64,000 bases of DNA from Amycolatopsis sp. FDAARGOS 1241 (GTDB lineage: Bacteria; Actinomycetota; Actinomycetes; Mycobacteriales; Pseudonocardiaceae): assembly GCF_016889705.1 (NCBI RefSeq), contig NZ_CP069526.1, positions 1,674,001 to 1,738,000 of the forward strand, given 5' to 3'. Below the pieces are notes generated by a model. The model was given only the letters and a program-made list of their open reading frames with translations, searched no databases and was not told the origin of the DNA. Below, piece by piece: positions 1-9,288 of the stretch (position 1 is its first letter; each line of letters opens with the position of its first letter). A program made the position numbers and the translations under genes.

Positions 1-259
1 GCTGGCCGTTGATGTCCCCGATCGGGACACGGACACCAATCGACGTCGCGCCGCGGGCCAGCGGCTGCGCCGTAGGATGCCCGGCGAGGACTTGGTGCAT
101 GTCCGGCGCGGAGAGTCGCAGCTCGACCAGCTTGTCCTCGCGCAGCGCGGCGAACTGCGCATCGCGCACCAGGAATGCGACGAATCCTGAGCCGTCGACG
201 TGCTCGGCGGTATCGGGATAGGACAGGGCGGCCTTGCGCAGCTGGGCGAGGGTCGTCAT
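1..259 (-). CDS. MmcQ/YjbR family protein, 3' end cut by window edge
   Basis: The N-terminal 86 residues read on the minus strand from the ATG at 259 (MTTLAQLRKAALSYPDTAEH...). The opening pattern, followed by a conserved hydrophobic strand (GFVAFLVRDAQFAAL) and an L..P..H segment, matches MmcQ/YjbR-like proteins of about 115 residues. These adopt a CyaY-like fold and are often annotated as DNA-binding; the function is not established. The C-terminal third lies outside the window. The same reading frame is open upstream into the DNA ligase remnant, but that looks coincidental. Confidence 0.7.
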   Translation of the reverse strand, partial: MTTLAQLRKAALSYPDTAEHVDGSGFVAFLVRDAQFAALREDKLVELRLSAPDMHQVLAGHPTAQPLARGATSIGVRVPIGDINGQ

Positions 260-414
260 GAACCCAGCCTGGCACATCGGCTGGCATGAAACGCGCCGCT
301 CGCAGGCGCTGACGTCATGCCTGCCTGGCCGCGACAGCAGCAGAACCTGGATCAACAGCGGGGTGGCCCGATCGCCAACGGCGGTCCGGGCGGGCAGGAG
401 CCGCGCTGGGGCAG

Positions 415-560
415 CGTGGGTGCCGGGGTAGCGGCCGGTGAAGTCGTTGTTGTTGCGGGTGGTCAGTGCTGTGGTGCCGTCGACGGCGATCCGCATGATC
501 GCGCAGTAGCCGTCCCACGTGAACTCGTAGGCGTAGCGCGGGTCGTCGCGCAGTCTCCCG
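415..560 (-). pseudogene. ATP-dependent DNA ligase, N-terminal fragment around motif I
   Basis: In one minus-strand frame a short stretch reads YAYEFTWDGYCAIMR, then DGTTALTTRNNNDFTGRYPGT. This matches motif I (usually EFKWDGYRA) and motif Ia (S/TRNGNDFT.YPEL) of LigD/LigC-type ATP-dependent DNA ligases. The catalytic lysine that would be adenylated is Thr here. No continuous ORF covers a whole ligase, so this is a dead fragment. A C-terminal ligase fragment lies far away at 49957-50640 on the same strand. Confidence 0.6.
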
Positions 561-725
561 CCGTCCGGTGTGGACCGGCCACCAGGGGCTCTTCTTCGCC
601 GTCGCGGCCTCCGCGCCACGCCCGCCGAGCGCATGTTCTCGCCCGGCGACACAGTGGCCGCAGCCCAGTCCCGCCACGTTGCGCTACTCGTTCGTCACGT
701 GTGGCACTGGGTCGAAACCCGATCG

Positions 726-1058
726 GTGAGCACGGCTGAACCCATTACCCGGCGCCGACAGCTCGTTCCGATTTCTCGGTGCCCTGAGCGGCCCAGGGGC
801 CGGCGCGGCGTTGTCTCACTGTGGGTCGGGCTGGCCGCACTGGCCGTGTGGGTGGGCAGCTGGCGCATCGTGTGGCTGGAGATCTTCCGCTGGCACCATA
901 TGACGAAGACGTTCCGGTTCCGGCTGCCCGACGTGCCGCCGGGAGTCGGTGTCGAGCCCCGGCCCGGCCTGCCGGTCCGGGGTCTGCGCGTCATCGCGAT
1001 CGTGGCGCCCGTGGTGTGCCTCACGGCGTTCGCGCTCGTTGTTCGTCGACGCCGCTGA
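726..1058 (+). CDS. small two-helix membrane protein, unknown
   Basis: The chosen GTG start at 726 gives 110 residues; the frame is open further upstream to an ATG at 570. Two hydrophobic stretches (VSLWVGLAALAVWVGSW, and VIAIVAPVVCLTAFALVV near the C-terminus) flank a 40-residue polar, proline-rich loop. The protein ends in RRRR, as a membrane-anchored protein with a cytoplasmic tail would. No family is recognised. The start is uncertain because no clear ribosome-binding site is visible. Confidence 0.4.
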   Translation: MSTAEPITRRRQLVPISRCPERPRGRRGVVSLWVGLAALAVWVGSWRIVWLEIFRWHHMTKTFRFRLPDVPPGVGVEPRPGLPVRGLRVIAIVAPVVCLTAFALVVRRRR

Positions 1059-1180
1059 GCCGGCCGGCACGGCAACGCTCCCCCCGCCGCGGAACTCCAG
1101 GGGGTTGTTCACCTCCGGGCGCGAACTGCTGGAGGTAGGTGAACGAGGCCCTTGCGAAGCCGCTTCGGAGATTCGGTCAG

Positions 1181-1759
1181 TTATGCCGGGGTTCCGCTCA
1201 TGTGGGCCGCCAGGGTTGCTCGGTCGAGCCGTGGAGGTACCGGGCTGAGTTGTCCGCTGCGGTGTCCGTCGAGGACGTCGGTGACGAACTGTGCGACCGC
1301 GGTGGGCGGTGGTGCGATCTGGCCGCGGAGGTGGCAGATCACGGGCGGTTGATCGTTCCCGCGGGGTTCGATCGCGACGTACCAGCCGAGTCGTTCGTCC
1401 CCGATGAGCATCAGGTCACGCTGCGGGCGGTCGGCGGTGCGGGCGGTGAGCCCGAGGTAGGCCGTGGCGGTGTCGGTGACTTCGTGCGTCACCGCGTGCA
1501 GGGGGACGCCGATCTGCTCGGCCACGGCGCGGGTGTAGGCCGCGAGCGCGCTCTCCAGACTCGGCATTGCGGTGTAGGCCGGCGATTGAAGGTCCAAAAT
1601 CGACAGCAGGAGCTCCTCGTCCCGCGGGTCGTGGGCCATGCGGGCGACCGTGCGCGCTGCGCGGGCGCGGTGTCGCTGGTGCTCGCGCAGGTGACGGGTA
1701 CGGCAGGACGTGAGTCGCGCTGCCGGTCCTTGGCCTGGCTGGGCGGGTGTTGACGTCAT
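1181..1759 (-). CDS. DUF6292 family protein
   Basis: This 192-residue protein has a basic N-terminal extension, then the conserved block (ALAAYTRAVAEQIGV, TDTATAYLGL, RDLMLIGDERLGWYVAIEP) and an Ala/Pro-rich tail. I recognise it as DUF6292, an actinobacterial family of unknown function. A second member is at 33287-33730 and shares TATAYLGL and the D.ML....R.GW pattern. The ATG at 1759 follows GAGGTGCAGACC. MAHDPRDEELL at 1639 is a possible shorter start. The long plus-strand ORFs here are antisense shadows. Confidence 0.65.
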   Translation of the reverse strand: MTSTPAQPGQGPAARLTSCRTRHLREHQRHRARAARTVARMAHDPRDEELLLSILDLQSPAYTAMPSLESALAAYTRAVAEQIGVPLHAVTHEVTDTATAYLGLTARTADRPQRDLMLIGDERLGWYVAIEPRGNDQPPVICHLRGQIAPPPTAVAQFVTDVLDGHRSGQLSPVPPRLDRATLAAHMSGTPA

Positions 1760-1868
1760 GGTCTGCACCTCGAAGCCCAGAGGGTCGGATGTGACGGGGA
1801 TGCGGGTGGGCGGGCGGGTGCCGCCGGGCGTCCACGTCGACGTGGACGCCCGGCCTGCATGGTGGTGG

Positions 1869-2072
1869 TCAGAGGACCGACACCGCCGTGGCCTGCGGGC
1901 CGCGGTTGCCTTGGCCTACGTCGAACTGCACTCGGGCGTTCTCGTCGAGGCTGCGAAAACCGCCGCCGGTGATTTCCGAGTAGTGGACGAACAGGTCGCT
2001 GCCACCGTCGTCGGGGGAGATGAATCCGAATCCCTTTTCGGAGTTAAACCACTTCACAGTGCCCTGGGACAT
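1869..2072 (-). CDS. cold shock protein, CspA family
   Basis: This is a complete 67-residue cold shock domain. RNP1 is KGFGFI (residues 13-18) and RNP2 is LFVHYSEI (27-34), and the protein opens [18 protein letters not shown]. Family members are single OB folds that bind single-stranded RNA or DNA and act as RNA chaperones. Length and motifs are normal. Its upstream leader runs back to about 2220 without a recognisable gene; csp leaders are often long and regulatory, but nothing specific is seen here. Confidence 0.93.
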   Translation of the reverse strand: MSQGTVKWFNSEKGFGFISPDDGGSDLFVHYSEITGGGFRSLDENARVQFDVGQGNRGPQATAVSVL

Positions 2073-2216
2073 ACAAGTATTCCTTGTCGCGTCGAACATG
2101 CGGCGCAACCTCGGACGAGGCGGCCGGGCTGCGAGCGTGAAACCAAGGACGCCCGAGAGGCACCGAGACGACGCTCGCCAAAAACCTCTGCGGGCGTCAG
2201 GAAACAACGAGCACAA

Positions 2217-2782
2217 AAATCTTCAACCGCACGCAGTGGAGCACACCCGCAGGCGTGCCGTCAAGCAGGGTCGGGTCTTGCCCCCCGTGCTGGTAGTTGC
2301 CTGCTGCAGCGCGTAGGGTCGAAACCAGCAGGCTCGCGCCGTACTTCCGACCCTGGTCGTGCGGGATCCTTGATGACGCTGTCCGACCTGCAATCAAGCC
2401 CGTGACCGACTTCGGCGTGCCGGCACACACTCGGCCCTGCTGTTCGGCGCTCGTTCTTCTTCGCCGACCGTGTTCATCTGCGGGCTCATCACTGAGGAGT
2501 TCTTTGTTGCGCACACCCTTACGTTCCCGCAGTGTCCGGACCCCGGTCTCGCCGGTGCTGTTCAGCGACCCCGACTCGCACTCCGCCGGACGCCGGCTTT
2601 CCGGCGCCGACCAGCGCCGCACCCGAGGTATTCGATTTTCCGCCTCCACAGCCGGAGCGCCTGCGATGCGGCGCACGGCCGGCGCGGCCACAGAGCTCGC
2701 CACCGTGATGAACGCCGTCGCGCCTAGTTCAGGCACCAGTCTCACAAAGTTGGCGGATCCGCCACAGATCCGCCAATGACCA
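2217..2782. other. non-coding or unrecognised stretch
   Basis: Overlapping ORFs of 160-182 residues exist on both strands, but none has a recognisable domain or a convincing ribosome-binding site. I see no RNA gene or IS here. Confidence 0.4.
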
Positions 2783-2815
2783 AGGCCCGGCCTGCACCAT
2801 GGGCAAACCGGGCCT
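2783..2815 (-). terminator. stem-loop downstream of tRNA-fMet
   Basis: AGGCCCGG and CCGGGCCT form a perfect 8-bp stem 9 bases beyond the tRNA 3' end. There is only a weak T-tract, so this may be a factor-independent terminator or a processing hairpin. Confidence 0.5.
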
Positions 2816-2823
2816 CTTCGCAG

Positions 2824-2897
2824 TAGCGGGGACAGGATTTGAACCTGCGACCTCTGGGTTATGAGCCCAGCGAGCTACCGAGCTGCTCCACCCCGCG
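2824..2897 (-). tRNA. tRNA-fMet (anticodon CAU), initiator
   Basis: The minus strand folds into a full cloverleaf: GCGGGG/CCCCGC acceptor stem, GAGCAGCTCGGTAGCTC D arm, CTGGG-CTCATAA-CCCAG anticodon arm and GCAGGTTCAAATCCTGT T arm. Position 1 (C) cannot pair with position 72 (T), and the anticodon stem has three consecutive G:C pairs next to the loop. Both are initiator hallmarks. CCA is not encoded. tRNA genes are common integration targets, and recombinase debris starts 130 bp away. Confidence 0.93.
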
Positions 2898-3029
2898 TCG
2901 TGTGCCGAAAGGCTACACGGCGGGTGTTTTGGCGGCGGACCCAGCCGTCCAGGTCGGCCGCGGTCTCCTGATCCGGTTACCTCCGCGCGGAAGGTCCGGA
3001 CCATGGCGCGGCAGCGTAGGCGTTCAGCA

Positions 3030-3075
3030 AACGGTCGCCGACCACCGCGCCGCCAACGACTGATCACTGCTGGTC
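3030..3075 (+). pseudogene. tail of a serine recombinase (resolvase) gene
   Basis: About 40 bp encode ...VADHRAAND followed by a stop and TGATCACTGCTGGTCA. This is nearly identical to the 3' end of the resolvase fragment at 56171-56376 (VLADHRAANE, then the same downstream bases). Only this terminal scrap remains. Confidence 0.6.
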
Positions 3076-3113
3076 AGGCATATTCGCCCGATTTTCGACG
3101 GGTACTACGGGGA

Positions 3114-3158
3114 CCGCTGGTCAGGGGGCTCTTCCGTTGGATCTTCCGCGAGATCTCC
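3114..3158 (-). repeat. 45-bp dispersed repeat, copy A
   Basis: On the minus strand this reads a core of AGATCTCGCGGAAGATCC then AACGGAAGAGCC and CTGACCAGCGG. It is about 85% identical to copies at 11254-11297 and 58877-58920; the flanks differ. It sits 50 bp from the resolvase scrap. See findings. Confidence 0.7.
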
Positions 3159-3340
3159 GAGAACTCCCTCTTGACGGCTAGCCGGGGGTGGGAGCACCTC
3201 GCCACTCCACTGTGGAATATCCGGGGGCGGGCGGCGTGGCCAGTGATTGCCGGTGCGGTGGTGTCCCCGGGCTCCACCCACTGCCCTCCCGGCCCGCCGA
3301 GCCTTCGACCCCGGGTCGCGCCACTCGCCGAGAGGCGACC

Positions 3341-3411
3341 CCGCCCCAGCCTCAAACCACCCCGCCCCAGCCTCAAACCACCCCGCCCCAGCCTCAAACC
3401 ACCCCGCCCCG
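3341..3411 (+). repeat. 21-bp tandem repeat, about 3.3 copies
   Basis: Perfect tandem units of CCGCCCCAGCCTCAAACCAC plus one C. The unit length is a multiple of three and all frames stay open, but no gene is recognised here. It is probably a slippage-prone simple repeat. Confidence 0.85.
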
Positions 3412-3479
3412 CTGCGCCCCGCCCCACGGCAGCGCGGGGCGGGCTTCTGTGCTACCTGCTCCTGCCGCCGGACTCCCGC

Positions 3480-3645
3480 TGCCGCGCGGCAGGCCCCGTC
3501 ATGCGCGACGAGGCCGCCGCCTCGGTCGGCACCTCGCGCAAGCTCGCCGCGTTCCACCTGGACAAACTCGTGGTCGCCGGCCTGCTGCGCGCGCGGTACG
3601 AAGCCGTCGGCGGAACCCGCAAAGTCGGCCGCACGCCGGGCGGAG
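3480..3645 (+). pseudogene. HTH (ArsR-like) regulator fragment
   Basis: A stretch reads RDEAAASVGTSRKLAAFHLD, then KLVVAGLLRARYE and RKVGRTPG. This is the winged-helix part of a family of ArsR-like actinobacterial regulators (usually VSRDEAA..VGISRKLAAFHLDKLV..GLL). The flanking sequence does not encode the rest of a regulator and runs into the convergent LuxR gene, so only a fragment survives. Confidence 0.55.
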
Positions 3646-3657
3646 GAGGGGCTGGGA

Positions 3658-6156
3658 TTACCCCTTCCGCTGGCGGGGGCGTTGTGGGCAGGCTTGCCCA
3701 TGGATGCCGCCGGGTGACTGCCCTGATGGCATGTCGGCGAGTTCGGCCTGCAGGGCCAAGCGGGTCAGGTCGGCGCGGCGGCGGCAGCCGGTCTTGTCTC
3801 GGATCCGGTCCAGGTGGGTGCGGACGGTGCTCACGCTGATTGACAACTCGGAAGCGATCTGCGCATCGGTGCGGCCCCGGGCGACGAGGGCGACCAGTTC
3901 CCGCTCGCGGGCGGACAGGGCCGCGAGCCCGGCCGGGAGGGCCTGCGGCGCCGCGGGAGCGATGAGTGTCAGGGCGTACTCAGCCGCGTCGACCAGGCTC
4001 ATCGCAGCGCCACGGTCTTCCGCGGCCTGGGCCCGGCTGGGCCCGAGTTTCTGCCGGGCAGCGCGCAGCGGCTCGACCCAGTAGGGCCCGAAGTTGAGCG
4101 CGTAGCCGGCTTGTCCAGGGCCTAGGAGCGCGATGTGCGCGGCCCACATCGTGAGGGCCTCAGCCGGCCGGCCCGTCGCAGCGCACAGGTACCCGCAGCA
4201 GCCCAGGTACTCGTGCAGAGTGGACCAGATGCCCGCGCGCTGGCAGCCTTGGAGCCCTTCACGCAGGTGTGCTGCGGCGTCCCCGATTCGGCCCGCGTGC
4301 AGGTCGACGGTCACCATGTAAGGCAGTAGCTTCCACTGGTTGGTCACGTCGCCGGCGTCGCGGGCGCGGGCCAGCATGGCGGCGCAGACCTCGCCAGCGG
4401 CGGCCGAGTCCCCCGCCCTGATCAGGATGTTCGTCAGTACGTAACCGACCCACCGGACGTGCATGCCGGGGACGCCGTCGGTGATCTGTGTGGCCTGCCG
4501 GGCGAACTGCACGGCGGTCTCCAGGTCACCGACCCTGCTGGTAGCAGCGGCGAGGACACCTAGCGCGTATAGCTCCGCGGCCCGGTCACCGGCCTCCCGG
4601 GCCACCAGGAGCGCGCGGCGGGCCTCGTCGGTTGCCTCGGCGGCCCGATCCAGGTTCACCAACGCAATGGCCCGCATCGTCAGTCCGTCGGCCAGTGCTC
4701 CGCACGGCCCCCGAGCGGCCGCCGCCTCGGCCAGTGCCGTGGACTGCTCCAGTGCCGCGGTGTGCTCGCGGTGTTGCGTGGCCGCCCGGCTGAGCCACAG
4801 CTGGGCGGCGCACCAGTCGTCGCTGCCCGTCTCGGTGCGCGCGGTGATCTCGCCCAGCAGCCCGTACTGGGACGCGAGCCGGCCTCGTAGGCGCCACCAC
4901 CAGCCAAGCACCGTGGCCAGCCGCGCCGCGGCAGCCGGGTCGTGTTCGAGTGCCCAGGTCAGCGCCCAGCGCATCATGGCATCCTCGGCATCCAGCCACC
5001 GCGCAGCCGCCACCTCCCGCGGCGAGTTGGTGAGAAGCCCCGACTCAGCCTGCCTGGCCACCTCAATGGCATACCCAGCCAGGGCGCCCGCGGCGTCCTG
5101 CCCCTCTCCCGCTTCGGCGAGCATCCTGGCACCGTAGGCCCGCAGCGTCTCCAGCATCTGATATCGAGCCCGCCCATCGGCCCCGGCGCGCGGCGGGCTC
5201 AGCAGCGAACAGTCCACCAGGTACAGCACCGACGGGCCGCTGTCCGCGCCGGCCACCGCCGCTGCGGCCTCCAATGTAAACGGTCCCGGGAACGTCGACA
5301 GGCGTCGGAACACCCGCCGCTGCTCCTCATCCAGCAGCCGGTAGCTCCACTCCACCGTCGCCGCCAGCGACCGGTGCCGTCCCGCTGCCAGCCGGTCCGC
5401 CCCGGCCAGCAGCTCAAACCGGTCGTCCGGGAATCCCACCACCTCATCCAGGTAGCCCAGTAGTTGCCGGACCCCCAAGGCCTCCACGCGCGCCGCCGCC
5501 AGCTCAATCGCCAAAGGCATCCCGTCCAGCCGTCTCACCAGCCGCCCCACCTCCGGCCCAGTCACCTCGTCCAAGACGAATCGCGCGTCAGCGCGCTGGG
5601 CCCGGTCGGCGAACAATGCCACCGCCTCGGACTCGGTGTCGTCGCCTGGCAGCGACAGCGGTCCCAGCCTGTACCGGGCCTCACCGGGCACCGCCAGTGG
5701 CTCACGGCTGGTCGCCAGCACCCGCACGTCGTCACACGCCGCCAGCAGTCCCGCGCACAGCTGCGCCGCTGCACTGATCACGTGCTCGCAGTTATCGATC
5801 ACCAGCAGCACCTGCTGCCGCGCAAGCACCTTCGCCAGCATCAGTTCCGCCGGCACCCCGGGCTGCTCCTGGATACCCAGCGACGCCGTCACCGCCGCCG
5901 CCACCTGCCCCGGATCCGCCACCGGCGCCAGCTCTACCAACCAGGCGCCGTCCGCGAACCGGCTCGCTGCCCGCTCCGCCACCTGCCCGGCCAGCCGAGT
6001 CTTACCCGACCCGCCCGGTCCGGTCACCGTCACCAGCCGGTGTTCCTCCAGCAGCCCCACGACCTCGCCCACCACGGCGTCCCGCCCGATGAAATTCGTC
6101 AGTACAGCCGGGAAACCATGCACTCCACCCCGCTCGGCGAGCACAGACTCACTCAC
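3658..6156 (-). CDS. large ATPase-LuxR (LAL/NB-ARC type) transcriptional regulator
   Basis: 832 residues from a GTG at 6156, preceded by GGAGG ten bases upstream. The longer frame to 6591 lacks conserved sequence. Walker A (GPGGSGKTRL) is at about residues 46-55 and Walker B (VLLVIDNCEH) at about 116-125, followed by the GMPLAIELAAARVEAL signature of NB-ARC/STAND regulators. A helical TPR-like middle follows, then a LuxR HTH in the last 90 residues (LSARERELVALVARGRTDAQ...STVRTHL). Such proteins bind ATP and oligomerise to activate transcription. A 10-2-10 palindrome sits 30 bp upstream and recurs at 9829, suggesting autoregulation and a second target. Confidence 0.88.
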   Translation of the reverse strand: MSESVLAERGGVHGFPAVLTNFIGRDAVVGEVVGLLEEHRLVTVTGPGGSGKTRLAGQVAERAASRFADGAWLVELAPVADPGQVAAAVTASLGIQEQPGVPAELMLAKVLARQQVLLVIDNCEHVISAAAQLCAGLLAACDDVRVLATSREPLAVPGEARYRLGPLSLPGDDTESEAVALFADRAQRADARFVLDEVTGPEVGRLVRRLDGMPLAIELAAARVEALGVRQLLGYLDEVVGFPDDRFELLAGADRLAAGRHRSLAATVEWSYRLLDEEQRRVFRRLSTFPGPFTLEAAAAVAGADSGPSVLYLVDCSLLSPPRAGADGRARYQMLETLRAYGARMLAEAGEGQDAAGALAGYAIEVARQAESGLLTNSPREVAAARWLDAEDAMMRWALTWALEHDPAAAARLATVLGWWWRLRGRLASQYGLLGEITARTETGSDDWCAAQLWLSRAATQHREHTAALEQSTALAEAAAARGPCGALADGLTMRAIALVNLDRAAEATDEARRALLVAREAGDRAAELYALGVLAAATSRVGDLETAVQFARQATQITDGVPGMHVRWVGYVLTNILIRAGDSAAAGEVCAAMLARARDAGDVTNQWKLLPYMVTVDLHAGRIGDAAAHLREGLQGCQRAGIWSTLHEYLGCCGYLCAATGRPAEALTMWAAHIALLGPGQAGYALNFGPYWVEPLRAARQKLGPSRAQAAEDRGAAMSLVDAAEYALTLIAPAAPQALPAGLAALSARERELVALVARGRTDAQIASELSISVSTVRTHLDRIRDKTGCRRRADLTRLALQAELADMPSGQSPGGIHGQACPQRPRQRKG

Positions 6157-6185
6157 GCCCGCACAACCTCCGTAAATAGGCGAAG

Positions 6186-6207
6186 CTGTGGGTAACCTTA
6201 CCCACAG
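6186..6207. promoter_or_regulatory. 10-2-10 perfect inverted repeat, putative operator
   Basis: CTGTGGGTAA and TTACCCACAG are perfect inverted arms separated by CC, 30 bp upstream of the GTG start of the LuxR-type regulator. The half-site plus the following CAGCGCC recur at 9829. This is a strong candidate operator or autoregulatory site. Confidence 0.7.
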
Positions 6208-6398
6208 CGCCCGCCTAGTAGAGATGAGCCTCTCGTGGGGACGTCCCATGAAATGATCAGCCAGTTTCGCCGGTGTGACCTGATCAACGCCGCTCTTTCG
6301 TGTCGTGGGGCGATGACGGCATGGGCGCCTCGACGCGACTTGTCGTGAGGAAGTGGGATCCAGCTGCGCTGTGACGACGGCACGAGGATGGGGGCGAC

Positions 6399-6818
6399 GT
6401 GACGGGCGGTGCGGGCAACGACCACCGCCAGGCCGAGCCACCGACGGTCGGCCATCGGGTGACCTACCTATTGGAGGAACGGTCGTCAGGGGCGCGGCAG
6501 CTGTGCCGGCAGGGCGTGGTGGCCGGACTACCAGCCCTCGACCCCGACACCAACCTCGCGTGGGTACCGGTGCAGCGCGACGGACGGGCACGTGACGCCG
6601 AGCCGGAGTGGGTCCGGTCCGAAATGATCATCTTGTGGTGCCCGCCACATGACCACGCACCACACCGGCTGCGACGCGACGGCAACTCCAAGGTCTACGG
6701 TGCTGAGCTCTTCCGGCTCCCGCCGTCCGACTTCGGCACGATTGAGCACGCCTGCGGTCTTTCCCCGGCCTGGCCGATCTCGCGGGCAGGAAACGGGACC
6801 CGACATGTCGAGGATTGA
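6399..6818 (+). CDS. hypothetical protein, probably truncated
   Basis: 139 residues from a GTG with a G-rich region upstream (GAGGATGGGGGCGAC). The middle (AWVPVQRDGRARDAEPEWVR, then MIILWCPPHDHAPHRLRRD) has the composition of a real globular protein, but I recognise no family. The last 40 residues look random, and the frame runs 14 bp into the GH15 fragment, so the original 3' end is probably lost. Confidence 0.4.
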   Translation: MTGGAGNDHRQAEPPTVGHRVTYLLEERSSGARQLCRQGVVAGLPALDPDTNLAWVPVQRDGRARDAEPEWVRSEMIILWCPPHDHAPHRLRRDGNSKVYGAELFRLPPSDFGTIEHACGLSPAWPISRAGNGTRHVED

Positions 6819-7325
6819 AGACTACGCACTCATCGGTGACCTGCACACTGGCGCGCTGGTGTCCACCTCGGGATCGGTCGACTGGCTGTGCCTGCCCCGA
6901 TTCGATTTCCCGGCGACGTTCGCGGCCCTGCTGCACGATGAGTCGGCTGGATACTGGCGAATGGCACTGGTTGGCGCCGGAGAATGTACAACGCGCCGCT
7001 ACGCCGAAGGCACTCATGTGCTCGAAACCGGCTGGCTCACCGACACCGGCACGGCCTGGGTGCTCGACTTCATGCCGCCTCGGCAAGCGAATCCACACCT
7101 CGTGCGGATCGTCGTCGGGATGGGCGGAGACGTGAAGCTGCGGTCCGTGATGCGTCCGCCGTTTCGACTACGGCGCGGTCGTGCCTTGGCTGAGGCGCGC
7201 CCCAGGCCGGGTCGACGCCATCGCGGGGCCCGACTGCGTGCGCCTCACCAGCGCGGTCGAGTTCGACAGCCAGGGCTGGACCAGTTCGGTCGGGTTCAGG
7301 GTGCAACACCGGTCGTAGGCTCGAG
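6805..7325 (+). pseudogene. glycoside hydrolase family 15 (trehalase/glucoamylase-like), N-terminal fragment
   Basis: The ATG at 6805 opens MSRIEDYALIGDLHTGALVS, then GSVDWLCLPRFDFPATFAAL. This is the signature N-terminal domain of the bacterial GH15 group that includes mycobacterial trehalase. After about 115 residues the frame shifts near 7160 and continues as FDYGAVVPWLRRAPGRVDAI, then CVRLTSAVEF. It ends at about 7320 in unrelated sequence. The catalytic (alpha/alpha)6 barrel, about 400 residues, is absent. Confidence 0.75.
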
Positions 7326-7574
7326 GATACCGGCCACGTCGAGGAGTAACTATCCATCGGCCTGAGCTTGCCCAAAGGGGATGCCTGTCCCGATCCGGAC
7401 AGCACTTCCGCGAGGGCGGCGGCCTGACCGATCTCGACAGCCTTGCTCCCCGCCGGCAGGACTCCTGAGTTCCTCGCTGTAATATCCCTCAGCTGCTGGA
7501 CGGCTGGGGACTGCAAAGAATTTGTCGTCGGCGGTCCGACGGGTCTGCTTCGGACGGTCGCGGGCCGAGACCGA

Positions 7575-7760
7575 TCGGTGGGCGTTGTTCGAGTCCGCCT
7601 ATGAGATCACGGGTTTCTATTGCATGCCAGGCAAAGAAAGTGCGCGCGAGAAAGGCGGTGTCGAGGGTGAGGGCGGCCGGTTCCGGTTGCGCTGGTTCGT
7701 CCCGGTCCCGAAGATCGCCGACGTCGCCGGTTTGGCCGGTGCCTGTGACGTATTCGGCGC
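7575..7760 (+). pseudogene. IS21-family transposase (IstA) fragment
   Basis: FESAYEITGFYCMPGKESA, REKGGVEGEGGRFRLRWFVP and VPKIADVAGL resemble the IstA segment around the third catalytic acidic residue (HEKGGVEGEVGR..R..LVPVP). Nothing of the N-terminal domain or of istB is present. Confidence 0.6.
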
Positions 7761-8281
7761 GTTCGGCACCGAGTTCACCGGGCCCTGCTCGTCGTCCGCG
7801 CCGACGGCCGCGTCCCGAGCACGCCGAGGTGAAGACCCATCGCGGCCGCGCGATCAGGTCGCCTTCGACCCAATCCAGCAGGATCGATGGCGGGCACCCT
7901 GGCCGTGACTGATCGACCAGGCCCTCCAGCCGGTCGGCGATGAACCAGCGCCGCCAGCGGGCTTGCTTTCGAGGTACCGGTGGGTGTCAGCGAGCGCAGA
8001 CTTCGGCTCCGGCCGAATTCGTACCCACATCCTGACGGTCACGGCAGGCAGGCCATCGTCGCGGCCGACTCGCCGGCTCTCGGCCTTGCCATCCATCCGC
8101 GGCAAGCTCTGGCCCGAGAGGCGACCACTCGACAGGTGATTCATCGGCACCGCGTCGAGCCGAGGAGTTCGGCGCTGCGGCGCAGCTGGCCGATCATCGC
8201 CAAGGTGGCCGGTGTCAACGATCGCTCTGCGGGCAGAGCCAGGCCGACCGTGTGGCTGATGCGCCCCGGGTCTGGTGCAGG
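7761..8281. other. unrecognised stretch
   Basis: Open frames exist on both strands, including a 147-codon minus ORF, but I see no conserved domain. It lies between two insertion-sequence relics and is probably scrambled DNA. Confidence 0.35.
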
Positions 8282-8293
8282 TCTCGTTGTCTG

Positions 8294-9247
8294 TCACCGA
8301 GCCCGGGCAGGCTCTAAGGGTTGATCGTAGCGTGACGCTTGGTGGCCGGCTTCGGTCTGGGCTGGAGTGCGCTGGCCGAGCTCGCCGTGGACACGGCGAT
8401 GGTTGTACCAGTCGACGTATTCGGCGACGGCGATCTCGACATCACGAACTGATTGCCAACCGCGGCCACGGACAGCAGGGTTATGGATCAATTCTCCCTT
8501 GAACAGCGAATTGAATGCCTCGGCCATCGCGTTATCGTAGGAATCTCCGCGCGAACCGACCGAGGCGACCACTTCTGCTTCCGCCAAGCGCTCGGTATAG
8601 CGAATGGCTCGGTATTGAACTCCGCGGTCGGAATGATGGACGAGGCCGGTCACGTCCTGTTCGGCTCGTTTTCTGGCCCAGATCCCCATCTCCAGTGCGT
8701 CGAGGGCGAGATTCGTGTGCAACGAGGTCGACGCCTGCCACCCCACGACCATTCTTGAGAACACATCGATGACGAACGCGGCGTACACCCACCCCGAAAA
8801 CGTCCGGATATAGGTGATGTCCGCTACCCAGAGCTGGTTCGGCTGGTCGGCAGTGAAGCGCCGGTCGACCAGGTCCGCCGGCGAAGGCGAGGCAGCAGCG
8901 ATGGTGGTCCTGGGCCGCCTGCCTCGCCGTAGACCCTGCAGGCCCTTCTGGCGCATCAGCCGCTCGACCGTGCAGCGAGCCACGCGGATTCCCTCACGGT
9001 TGAGTTGCGCGTGCACTTTCCGTGCTCCATAGACGCCGTAATTCTCGCGGAACACGCGCTCGATCTCGGTGAGCAGTTCCGCGTCTCGCACGGCGCGTTT
9101 CGACGGTGTGCGCTTCTTGGCTGCCCAATACGTTCTCGGGGCGATCCGCACACCCGCGTCGTTCAAGACTGCGCAGATCGACTCGACCCCGAGCTTCTTC
9201 CCCTCGACAACTCGCTCGCGGTGGTCGTCGATATAGCCGACAACCAC
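8294..9247 (-). CDS. IS3-family transposase OrfB (DDE integrase core)
   Basis: 317 residues. An HTH_21-like N-terminal part (NYGVYGARKVHAQLNREGIR) precedes the rve integrase core with all three catalytic acids: WVADITYI, VHHSDRGVQY and NAMAEAFNSLFKGELI. The C-terminus (YVDWYNHRRVHGELGQRTPA) is complete. In IS3 elements OrfB is normally made as an OrfAB fusion by -1 frameshifting; the run CGCAAAATCAAG at the end of orfA is a plausible slip site. Confidence 0.9.
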   Translation of the reverse strand: MVVGYIDDHRERVVEGKKLGVESICAVLNDAGVRIAPRTYWAAKKRTPSKRAVRDAELLTEIERVFRENYGVYGARKVHAQLNREGIRVARCTVERLMRQKGLQGLRRGRRPRTTIAAASPSPADLVDRRFTADQPNQLWVADITYIRTFSGWVYAAFVIDVFSRMVVGWQASTSLHTNLALDALEMGIWARKRAEQDVTGLVHHSDRGVQYRAIRYTERLAEAEVVASVGSRGDSYDNAMAEAFNSLFKGELIHNPAVRGRGWQSVRDVEIAVAEYVDWYNHRRVHGELGQRTPAQTEAGHQASRYDQPLEPARAR

Positions 9248-9288
9248 CGCGAGCGGAACCTCCCGCCGAGGCGTGGAATCGTCAGGAG

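Noticed and set aside
1139..1753. A 204-codon plus-strand ORF
   Set aside because: Opposite the DUF6292 gene, which has a recognisable paralogue at 33287.
2197..2779. Overlapping ORFs of 160-182 codons next to tRNA-fMet
   Set aside because: No domain, no RBS and Arg/Pro/Ser-biased composition; left as unrecognised DNA.
3341..3411. Tandem repeat as a possible CRISPR array
   Set aside because: The 21-bp units are directly adjacent with no spacers, and no cas genes are present.
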